DNA from: Crambe crambe
Lineage: Eukaryota > Porifera > Demospongiae > Poecilosclerida > Crambeidae
Assembly: GCA_963924555.1 (NCBI GenBank)
Contig: OZ004598.1
Span: forward strand, 3,992,501-4,056,500
DNA: 64,000 bases
Reading direction: 5' to 3'
The notes under the pieces are model-generated. The model did not search any database. It had not been told where the DNA came from and saw only the letters and a program-made list of their open reading frames with translations. Position numbers and translations under genes: made by a program. Positions 46,041-57,342 of this stretch are shown piece after piece. Numbering within the stretch: position 1 is the stretch's first letter; every line of letters starts with the position of its first letter.

Positions 46041-49000
46041 CTAAAAGTAGAACCCTCCAAGTGATTGCGTTCCTCCTTCAGTTTGTGTCTGTGTCTGTGT
46101 TTGAGTTTGTCCAGTGTGGACAATTTCTGATTCCGAATCGACCATGTCATCTTCATCCGCCACCAGAACTTCCAGTACTCTCTCAAACTTCTGGAATTCT
46201 GGTCCTGCTTTCCTTAGTCTCTCAATAGTGTATTCTTCTTCCTCTGGCATCCAAGAGCAGTATGAGTCTAGTGTTGTGTTAGAAGAATCACCACCTTCAT
46301 CCACATACTCTTTTATAGAATCAAGCTCACGGTAGTCTCCTCTAAGCTTCTCTAAACGTTGATCAATGAAAGCACTTATCACAGGGCTTTTTGCTCGTGC
46401 TATAGGGGGTTGAGCAACAGATAATTCCGTATGAACCACCTTTGGTGTATCTGTGATTGGAGGCTTTTGTATGCTGTTATTCGATGAGCCCGAAGAGGAA
46501 GGGACCCCGATGGTCTCCTTACGAGATAGCTTGCAACTTTGTTCCCATCTTTCATTGTTCATGGTCGTGTCTTGTTCTCCTCCACCTTCATCATTGCTGA
46601 TCACCACACAGTCTCTTGTGGAGAGAACAATCTCTGAGTATCTGCTTGGTGCGATGCTTCCAGAGTGTAACAGATCAAACTTCCGATTAGCATGTTTTTT
46701 CCAACAAATCAAAACTAAAAAGCAATAATAAGATAAGTTACCTATAAGAATCTATAGCTATAAAAAATTAATGATGGTTTGCACTAACACCTACTCTGAT
46801 GCACATGCACAAAATATCAGTATAACAGAATATGATGAAATGAGCTCTACCAGTAGCTCCATATTAGCTATATCTTAACCTCATGTCTGTACCAGTATAG
46901 CTCCATTATAATCATATGCGTTCATCAACAGCCTAAAATTCCCAGGCCTCCATCTCTTGTGAAAATAAAACGCACATGCATGGGAACAATTTAGCCTCGT
47001 TCCCAGGCCTTCCTCTCTCACTCATGTAGTCCTCCCATGCAGTACTTTACCTTTTTCTTTGGTGAGGGACTACAGGGCCAAGCAGCACATGCAAACATGC
47101 AGTAGCTACGTAGCTAGCTATACACATAACAATTATAGAAGTTAAAAATTTTACCACAGCTGATTAGAATGGATAAGAGCAGGAGACCTCCAATGACAGC
47201 ACAGATGATGATGAGAAGCAGGTACTTTGTGGTCCGCGGTGTGAGTGGACAAGGTTGAGATCGGAACCTACTCCCGTCCCTGCAGGAACAAGAAAAGTCT
47301 CTCTCCCCAATCTCAGTACAGTTTCCCCCTCGACAGGGATTAGGGAAGCAAGCTCTCAAAGCACATCCTAAGCTGATGCTAGAGTCACCTCCAAAAATTA
47401 CAGTGGCCAATTTGTTTGAATCTGATGTCGGCAGGGGATTTCGATCCACTCTAATGTCCTCCAGACACCCGGTGTAAGTTCTTTCTGGAGCATTTGGTAT
47501 CCCTCCAGCATAAAAATCAGAATATCCAACGTCAAGATTAAGATCAAGCTGGTTTCCACCCAGTTTGTGAGAAAGAGTGAAGTTATCTAATGTCAAAATC
47601 AAGTTAAAACCTGTTCTTTCCACTTCAAATACATGCCACTGAGCATCGTTTGCAGAGGAAGAACTATTCGGTGGCATAATATTAACCCTTTCTTCTCCAG
47701 CACCCAAATTGATGTGGTAACTGATACTCCCTCCTTCTTGAAGTTGCACATAAGAGAAATCTCCAGTTCCATCCACTTCACCGATATAGAACACAATTCC
47801 TCTGTCAGATTCCGTTCTGAACCTGAAACTGAGCAGATCTGTGAAAGTAGAACGCAGGACTGTTGGAGCTTGACGACTAGCTCTGTTGAATCCTACACTG
47901 CTGCTGACAGCTGTTTCATTCAATGTGTACTGGGCATAGTTTCCTCCACCAAACATCAGGCTATTTGTAACTGCACAGACACACACAAGGGTGGGTAGAA
48001 ACATGTATTAAAGTGGAAACCCTTGAGTAATTCTGTATAAGGGAACCACAGGCCCCAAGATTTCTGTCATCCTAGATTAGGTATACATTACAATGCAGAA
48101 GACAAATCTTCCAATAAGGGAGTACAGTGGGATCAATATGGATGATATGAACGGCCCCATTCAACCATAACTATGGTTATCTTAGGGAGCGAGCCCTTTG
48201 TGGCACACATTGCAAGCTGGGCGAGTGTTGGAGTCACATGCGTGAATAGTACGACCCATACACCTAATGCTCACTCCCTTGCAGGAGCTAGGGGCATATT
48301 GATCCATACAGGGAACCCCTCAATATGGACTCTTAAAGTGTGAAAGAATAACACTAAAAGAAGATGAATCCAACACATGATGTTACCTTTCTCACAAGTG
48401 TCCCCAGTTATTTGTGGAGGACAGATGCAGTTAAAACCTCCTAGCATTGGAAGACACATTCCAGCACCACACTGTCTTCCATCCATGTCACAGCTGGTCT
48501 CTATTTGAGTGCAGCCCCTCTCAGAACTCCGCTGCCCCAAATAGTCCTCCATATCGAGTAGTTCTTGGTTGATGGTGACATTTCTGATGCAGCCAGCAAA
48601 TCCGATACTTGTGATATGACCTGGGGTTATGGAGGGGCTACTGTGCGGTACTCCTCCGATCCAGAGGGGCAAACCAAGATCCAGAAAACTGTGAAAGGAC
48701 AGAAGAGCCAATCATATACTGAGTGTTGAGAGTGGGGCCAACATATTGAGTGTGGTGGTCTTTTTGTTGCTCGTTTATCGTTTGTTCTATCCCCCCATGG
48801 AAATATCCTACTGTCTATGCACTAACACAGAAGGTAAACCCCCTTCCCCCATCACAATATTAGCTTCTTGTGCTCCACCTAACCTGTTTGCCCCTGGAGT
48901 GACACCAGAGAACTTGCAGTCAGAGAGGACTAACAATTCTTCATCCAATACCTGACATTGGTCCAGCAAGATAAGGAAAGACTGCATATATACAAAAAAA

Positions 49001-52000
49001 ATCACATCATATAATATTCATGACTATGATTTTCCATTCTGAGATTCATGAGGGGTAATTAAGCCTTAGAAGAGCCAGACTTTGCAGCGACACCTCCCAA
49101 AAGCTGTTGCCAATCTTATCATGAGTGGTGTAATGAATTCTCTAAACATCATCTACAACTAATGAGTGCATAGCTAAATACTGCAGCTAAGACTAAGGAC
49201 TAAACTCTTCTTGTGCTAATGTAGGTAGAATTGCAGTCTCTAACTGCTTTAAATTCTTGCCTTCAAGATGCAATTAAACAGAAAGCATGAGTCAAAACCT
49301 CTTATTAGACTTTGAAATTAAGCAAGAAACACTCAAAATGAAAAGTAGAAGCTATGATGTGTTGCATGCTACTTATCATACTAACAAGGGATGGTCCTTG
49401 AAGGCAAAAGCACAGCTTAACCAATTCCTTATTTAGCTTATTTTTCAGTTGGCCACAACTATGCTGAAAATCCCTCAATTTGAACCACAACCGGTTGTTT
49501 ACTTCCTACAAATGAGCACAAGGTGTGTATTTATGCACAAAAACTGATTGAGCATTAAGTATCTGGTTAAGTGATCCTTCAACAAGTGTATTAATGACCA
49601 ATGGACGTGATGAGTTATTGTGACTGAGTATTAAACTGCTTGTAACTTAAACTATGCTCGATATTCCTCGTGCTAATTACAAGTAAACAGAGCAGTTATT
49701 TCTCCAAATATATCATGCCTTCCATTGTCCTATATAGTGCAAAATCTTCGTGAGCTATTTTTATGGCTTTGAAAAAAGTACATAAATTTGAATTCTGTTA
49801 TTAATTTTTTTCCAGAATCATGAAATTTATCATCCCACGAAATTTTTCCCAGTATAATAATGGTATGTGGAACCTCCAAATAATGGGACCTCCTCTTTGG
49901 GGAGTTACTTTGTATATATAATGGATTGTCCTTGTTGATTCTTTTGGAGCATCCTTTATTGGAGGTTCTACTGTGTAAGAACAATGTATTATTACATATA
50001 AGTCTATATAGAAGAACCTCAAAGTTCAATACTTTTGGGACTTGTAAATAGTAGCTATTGGCAAATTCTAGCTACTGTAAATAGGTATAATGCACTGACC
50101 TTTCCACTGCTCTCAATAGTCACTTGGTGCCAATTGCCATCACTCACATGCACAGACCCACTCCTCACCATCAAACTCCGAGTCCCACTACCATGAGACA
50201 CGCTAACTCTCAAATACCCACCCACAATCTCCACAGCTATCAAATCCTGACTTAATCCTTCCTGGTACTGGGTGGAAAAGAGAAGAAGACCATCTTGTGC
50301 TCTAGTGATAAACTCAAATGTAATCTTTCCTTGTCCTTGAAGCTGTAGTGGCTTGAATGCTCTGAAGCTACTCACAGTTGAACTTCCACTGAAACTTGCA
50401 GTAAGGAGCTTGCAGTTGTTGGTGCCATCAAATCCTGGGAGGCAACTGCAACGCGAGCCACCCATGGCCTGATTGGTGCAAGTTCCACCATTCAAACACT
50501 GAGTAGTGCTACAGTCATCATTCAATTCACACCTGGGTCCAGTATGAGATGGAGGACAGAGGCAGCTGAAATTTCCCATCTCTTCCACACAAGTCCCCCC
50601 ATTGAGACAAGAGGATTGGGAGCAGTAGAGTATTGTCGATTGGCAGAACTCTCCCTCTTTCCCCAAGGGGCAGAGTATCTCACAAGAATTACCAGTGATG
50701 CCTTGAGTGCAGTTACACACATGGCTCCCAATTCCATCCAGACATGTGCCACTGTTTAGACAGGAATTCTGATCGCAGTCATTGATATTGATCTCACAGT
50801 CTGATCCCGTGAATCCACTTGAACACTGACAGGTATAGTCACTGTTAACAAGCTGGTTTTGAACACACGTGCCACCATGAAGACACGGATTGAAAAGGCA
50901 TGAAGGAAGAGATGTGTTCTCAGTTGTCACCTGTAAACAGTTCGGTCCATGTCGTCCAGAATGACAGGAACAGGTGAATCCATCTCTGCCTGAAGTACAG
51001 TTGGAGGAGGAAGAACAGGTCGAAGACAGAGTATCACATAAGTTTGGAGGGAATACAGAGATTTCACAATGTGTGCCAGAGAAGAATCGAGTGCACTGGC
51101 AAGTGAAGGTACCATTCTCAGAGATTTCACTACAACGGCCACCATTAAGACAAGGATTGGATCCACAAGCTGGAATGCGATCGGTGCAATTTTCACCTTT
51201 GTACCCTACCGGGCATAAACAGGTATACGAACCATATAACCCCTGCTCACATGTTGCCCCATTCTCGCAGGGATTGAGTTCACAGTTGTTGAGTGGCCAG
51301 CGGCAAAAGGGTCCTGTAAACCCCACAGAGCAATGGCACCTTGGGCCTTCGCTGGTATCAGTGCATGATGAGCCGTTATGACAGGGGTTACCCACACAAC
51401 CTCCTTGGACTTGGATACTGTTTTCGCATCGAGTTCCATTGAATCCTGATGGGCAGAGGCAAGTGTAGCTATCTCTTCCAGGACTACAACTCCCACCATT
51501 ATGGCAAGGGTTTGAATCACAACTCGTAGAAACCTGGAAATGTGCATACTGACACTCCGGGCCATAAAATCCAGGAAGACACTCACATATATGTGTGCCA
51601 AATCCATTGACACATCTGGCATTGTTCTGACATGGGTTACTGGTGCATTCATCAGGATCGATGCTGCAGTCTGGAGCACTTGTGCCGTTGGGGCAATCAC
51701 AGGCGAAACCCTGAACCCTATCAGTGCACTGGGCACCATGCATGCAAGGATTACTGTAGCAGTCATCATAGTTTATCTCACACAATTCTCCAGATGTCCC
51801 AGGAACACATACACACTCATAACCAAGGGTAACGACAGGGGCAAAGAGTATGTACTTATCAGAGTTGAGAACACGCCTAGTCTCACTTATTGTTCTTCTA
51901 GTGAGACACTGAGCTTGATTGAGACATGGTTCAGTGATACATGGATCCGTGGGAAGAGAAATGATCCCATGCTGTCCCACAAACAGCTCACTCCTAACCA

Positions 52001-55000
52001 GAAAGAGTCTGTTTATAATCTCAATCGGACTCATCAGTTGTCCCGAATTTTTTCTTGCAGAAAGAGTCATATCAATGGTATTGACCGGATCATGATATCC
52101 ATTTTGAATGGAAACAATGTAGAGGTTACTCCTTTCGACACCCAAATGCTGAGCAAGTAGAGCTGGTAGGGACATATTAAGACCCTCTGCATAATACTCC
52201 ACAGCTGTGGCATTAATGGTTACAGTGACTACGTTCTCATTAGGGAAATCTACACTGTTAATGTGCTTCACTGTGACTCTGATATTGGATTCAACAGTAG
52301 TATGCACACCATCATTTCCAAGAACAGTCAATGTGTACAGATCCTCTGGAAGGTTTTCACTTTGTAAGCTTAAAGTGCATTCTGAACTAACTGAAAAGAA
52401 TAGAGAATTTTGTCGGTTGACTATACAATCCGTAAAAGAGTTCGAAGATGCATCTGGATCCTGAAAATAAATTGGACCTATTGTTGTTCTCTGAATCATT
52501 CCATTCCAGGCATAGATATAGACTTCCAGCAAACCTCCTTCAAGTGAAGCATTGTCATTTTGATCCAAAATGGTCACATGGATCATTCCGGTACCAGTCT
52601 GAGAAGCAGCCCCCCTGTCGTTAGCAGTGATTATCAAAGTATAAGAACTGGCTATCTCACGGTCGAAAGTATCAGTGGTTCCTAGAACGCCACTGGTTGA
52701 ATTCAGCGAGAATTTGCCTCCTGTATTTCCTGATATGATGTTGTAGGACTGTATCAACCCTCCCAAGTCTGTATCAGGATCAGTAGCCATGACACGAAGA
52801 ATACTAGGACTAGAGGGCGTGTTCTCTGTTATATTCACATGATAGACAGCTTGACTAAAAGAAGGTGGGTTATCATTGCTATCTTGTACATTGAAAACTA
52901 AATGAATGATGGTTGATTGCGGAGGAATTCCTCGATCTGAAACAGACACCGATAGATTATAATTCCTCTTTGTTTCATAGTCAAGGAATCTTGCGTTTCT
53001 TACCACTCCTCTTTCACTGATATTGAAATCACCCCTGTTGTCTCCATCAATGATTGAGAAAAATAGTTCTCCGTTCAATCCTTCGTCTTCATCAAATGCA
53101 GAGATAGTGGCCAGCACTGGTCCTGGGGCTAAAGTTTCTGGAATGAGAGAACTTCCTAAGAATGAGCTGTAACTTGGAGGGTCAACGAATGGGACATTGT
53201 CATTTTGATCGAGAAGGGTGATAGATAAATTACCGATAATTCTCTCTTCAAATGGAAGATTTTGGATCATAATTGTCAATACAGCACTCCGGTGAAGTGG
53301 AACTTCATAGTCCAGTGAGCCAACTGTCGTCACTTCTCCTGTGGTGGAGTCAAGAGCAAATTTACCAGGCAAAGTGGAGGACAGGAGTGTGAAAGTGATG
53401 CTTGCATTAGAACCATTATCTGGGTCTATGGCTGGGATGTCCAAGACATGCGATCCAGTTGGAGGATTCTCGAATATCCTCGCGAACATGTAGGGGAAAG
53501 GGAAGAATGGTGGATTGTCATTGACGTCGCCGATTTCCACTGTCACAAGCGTACTTGAAGAACGTCTAGGTACTCCATTATCTGAGGCTTGGACAGTTAA
53601 AATGTACTGAGATTGTGTTTCGCGATCATACTGGGCATGAGCAGTGATGATTCCAGTTGTATTGCTAATCCGAAATCCGTTTTCTGCTCCACTGATGAGG
53701 GAGTACATCACAGTTCCATTCCTACCTTTGTCCGGATCCAAAGCCACAACTTGAACGATGGTAATTCCTTCTTCTGGAGGTACGATATTTTCTTCAATAC
53801 GTCCGCCATAAATCTCCAAAAATCGGGGAGCATTATCGTTCAGATCCAACAAAGTTATGTTCACTTCGGCAGCAGCTAGAATACCTCCTGCAAGAACCAG
53901 AAAAGAGATGATTCCATCTGGAAGCGCCTCACGATCTAAAAACCCAGCTATTGTGATGACTCCAAAAGGGGATATATTGAATTTTCCATGGGCCACTTCA
54001 GAGAGTGAGTAGTTAATGCTTCCTGAATCAGGGTCTGTTGCTGATACTGTTAACACTGACGTACCTAAGGTGGCCATTTCCACCACACTGCCACGATATG
54101 AAGCATTCGAAAAGACAGGTGACTCGTCATCAATGTTCATGATACTGATTAGGATATTTGCCCGACAGTGAGAACAGGATAGTCCTGAATGGACTCCATC
54201 AGTGACCTGAACTGTTAAATTATACCTTGAGGTCGTCTCGTAATCCAATCGTCTAACTAGCAGGAGTGTAGTTGACTGTACTGCAAATGTGCCGTCATTA
54301 CCATTCAAGATTATGAAGCTGAATTGAGTGAGGTTGCTACCAGCATCAAGATCAGCAGCATTGAAAGTAAAAACAGTGGTTCGCACTTGCTGATTCTCTG
54401 GTATTTGAATATTGTATGCGTTTTGGCTGAAAGAAGGAAAATTGTCGTTTTGATCCAGGATCTGCCAGCGAACAGAAAGCAAGAGAGATTCCGGTCGCTG
54501 TCGCAAAGGGAGTCCACACATCTCCTCTGATGGATTGGGATTGTAAGCATTGATCATTAAAGTACCACTCAAAATTTCGCTTCTGTTTTCAAAATCAAAG
54601 ACATGATTAGAAATGATGGTGCCATCCGAAGAGATGTTGAAATAAGGTGAAAAAAAACCCATGTCCCATCGGTAAGCCACTTCTCCATTTCTTCCAGAAT
54701 CAGGATCACGAGTTACTACTTGAGTGACGACCGTTCCTCGTGGTTCATTTTCTGTTAACATGAAAGAGATAGCATGATCCAGTGTTGGTGAGTTGTCGTC
54801 AAGATCAGTGATCCAAATTTCCACAATAGTGAAAGTACTTCCTGCTGAGTTGGATGCTCTGACAGGAAACAGGAAACTCTTTCTAGGACCTAGTGATTCA
54901 TAATCTAGGATGACGTTAGATCCCACTTGGATAAGGCCTCGTCGTCGGCTTATCACAAAAGCATCCTCGCTGTTGGAACTGTAGTCCGGACCAGAGAGGA

Positions 55001-57041
55001 TTTCGTAAATGGGATTGGATGTCGCCTGAACAGTTATCACTGGGGAAAAAACAGCTGCGTTCTCACACAAAGTGACATTATAATAAGGCTGCTCAAATAT
55101 TGGATAGTCTTGAGTCGAAAGAGTGATATTAATCATTGCAGTGGTCGATCTTGTTGGCTGACCCATATCTGTGGCTTGCACACTGAAGATGTATTCCGAA
55201 ACAGCAATATCAAAGGGTCCTGTGGTTGTTATTTCACCAGTTATGACATCTATCGCAAAAGGAGCCTGAAGATTATTAGCTGGGAATATCAAAGAGTAAG
55301 TTATGTCACTGTTTTCATCCAAGTCAACATCAAAGGCTTTCATTTGAGCTACAGAAGTACCACTGGGTGAACTGGCATTTAACGTTGAGTTGTAGCTGCT
55401 TAGAATGAAAGATGGTGAGTTATCGTTCTGATCGAGAAGGGTGATAGTGAGTAAGCAAAAATCCTGTCTTAGTTCACCATCTCTTACCACAACTCCAACC
55501 TGGAATTTGTCATACATTTCCCTATCATATCTGTTGGATGGAAGTGTGGTGCGTATCACTCCAGTAGAAGCATCGATAGAGAACATGCTTGTATCAGAGA
55601 GAGAGTACGCTAATATATCATTGACATTTGTGTCATCAGCTCTGAGTGTAATTATTTCAGTACCCAATGGAGGTTCCTCAGTGAGATCTGCAACGCACAG
55701 AGTATTGAATTCAGGACTACGGTTATTAGCAACTCCAATTCTAATTGTAACAGGCACATAAGTTTCCATGACACAAGTTGCATCACTAGCAGAAACATTG
55801 AGGAAATAGATCCCTCGTGCATTTGTGCTCCTAAGAGAAATTGCTCCCGTCGCAGGGTTTAAGCTAAAGATGCTACCAGCATCACTACTGGAGTAGGTAA
55901 CACTACCCAACTGATCGGGATCTATGGCCATTATGTTCAAGATAACCTGGTTTGAGGCTAACGGATTTCCAATCTCTGCTATAAAGAGGGAATTTTCAAA
56001 TACTGGACATTCATCGTCGACGTTGATGAGATTCACAATCACCACTGCTATCGAACTGGAAGGAGGAGTACCTTGGTCTTGTGCAGTCACTGAAAAGCGA
56101 TACCGATTCTGTCTCTCGTAGTCCAATTTAGAGAGAGTAATTAGGTTTCCTGATTGAGAATCAAGTGAAAAAATCTGTGCGACGGCTGGGTCAAGTTCGT
56201 ACCGCACCAGAGCATTGCTTCCAGTATCTGCATCTCTGGCCGAGACTTGCAAAATCTGAGAAGAGAGAGGTAGAGTTTCTGAAATGGATACGTTATAGAT
56301 CATCTGTGAAAACTGAGGCACATTGTCGTTTGCATCCAAGACTGCTATCAGGATATCAGTATCAATGTATCCATCACTGAAGGAGTAACGAACGATAAGA
56401 GAGTGGCTATCCACTTGTTCTCTGTCAAGAGATCGGCTGGTAACTAGTAGACCATTACTACTGTTAATAGCAAAAATTCCACCACTGGTTCCACCAACAA
56501 TGCTGTATGGATTGGATACTGGAGATGGAGGGAGACTAAATCCCCTGAGGACTGAAAATGTTCGATTCACAGGCAAATCCTCGGAGATGGACAAAGTGTA
56601 TTGTTCATGCTCAAACCTAGATACTCGGTCTGATTCTGGAGTCACTATGACTACAATTCGAGTCCGTACTGTGGCTTGGGAATTGGACTGTGCCTCCACC
56701 ACTAGTGTGTGTTCAACTAGAGAATAGAGAACAGAATTAAGGACCAATTCTCCTGTCTCTTCCCTCAGTGTGAAGAGTCGTCTTGAAGAAGCACCTGTCA
56801 TTCCATCCACAATGCCATAAGTTATTCCAGTGTTCTCACCATTTGAAGAATTGATAGCAAATAGTTGATAAAGTACCTGAGGCACTGGGGTGGACCTGGA
56901 GGCATACACCCTAAAGGGCTGCAGGCCCAAGAATTGCAGCTGCCCAGTTTGTGTCTGTGAGCTGCATAGAACTACCTGGAGCAACAGGAACAGTACTACT
57001 ATGCATAGCACTGGTGGTGAAATCTTCCAGTTGCAAGCCAT
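46041..57041 (-). CDS. Classical-type cadherin with EGF and LamG domains and catenin-binding-like tail
   Basis: Five coding exons: 50100-57041, 48884-48981, 48387-48688, 47155-47970, 46041-46714 (2,943 residues). A TTTCTTTGCAG acceptor just before the start codon at 57041 (MACNWKISPP, signal peptide) implies a 5' UTR exon ending near 57171 (donor GTAAGT). About 14 cadherin repeats carry DxNDN-type calcium linkers (DANDN, DQNDN, DLNDN, DVNDN, DSNDN). A membrane-proximal region, about 12 EGF repeats (about 1745-2210), LamG, EGF, LamG and EGF follow, then a helix (YLLLIIICAVIGGLLLLSIL). The 230-residue tail contains LDSIKEYVDEGGDSSN and GPEFQKFERVLEVL, matching in order the catenin-binding end of classical cadherins (DSLLVFDYEG...GPRFKKLADMY). 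It should mediate adhesion and bind beta-catenin. FAT/CELSR relatives lack this tail. Confidence 0.88.
49865..49980. mobile_element. CAGTGGAACCTC-type MITE in cadherin intron 1
   Basis: GTGGAACCTCCAAATAATGG at the left and TTTATTGGAGGTTCTACTGTG at the right are inverted ends of one short element inside the intron 48982-50099. The rest of that intron shows no coding signal. Confidence 0.65.
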
Positions 57042-57171
57042 GAGTCCACTGCAAAGAAACATTTAGCTACTAAAAAAATTAAAAAGAGGTGTGAGCTAGC
57101 TAGCTATCTGCAGCCTAGCTAGCTATTTGCAACCTAGCTAGCTAGTTTAGCTATGAATTTCACTTACCCAT

Positions 57172-57342
57172 ATAGGTATATTTTTTATCCACTGAGATAC
57201 TATAGCTGAAGGAAGCTTGGCCTGGGCCAGCATTTCATTCTGTAACTATGCATTCTTATCTAAAATGCAGGCGCGAGCTTACCGCTTAGCTTAGCTTAAC
57301 AGGCAAATCCGCCCCGCCCACTTTTAGTGGTTTGGCTTCATA
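57172..57342. promoter_or_regulatory. Divergent start region, cadherin / MTG2
   Basis: The cadherin 5' UTR exon (minus strand, ending at a GTAAGT donor near 57171) and the MTG2 start codon (57343) face away from each other across about 170 bp. Evidence is orientation and splice signals only. Confidence 0.5.

Noticed and set aside
48170..48300. Possible tRNA-like or structured segment with GGGAGCGAGC / GCTCACTCCC ends
   Set aside because: No anticodon-arm or T-loop pattern could be laid out; too weak to call an RNA gene.
51206..52160. Cys-rich and other frames inside the cadherin exon
   Set aside because: Alternative frames of EGF-coding DNA look cysteine-rich by chance; the cadherin frame is uninterrupted for 6.9 kb.
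57039..57062. Upstream in-frame ATG of the cadherin at 57062
   Set aside because: A TTTCTTTGCAG splice acceptor lies between it and the ATG at 57041, which starts a good signal peptide; the upstream codon is most likely intronic.
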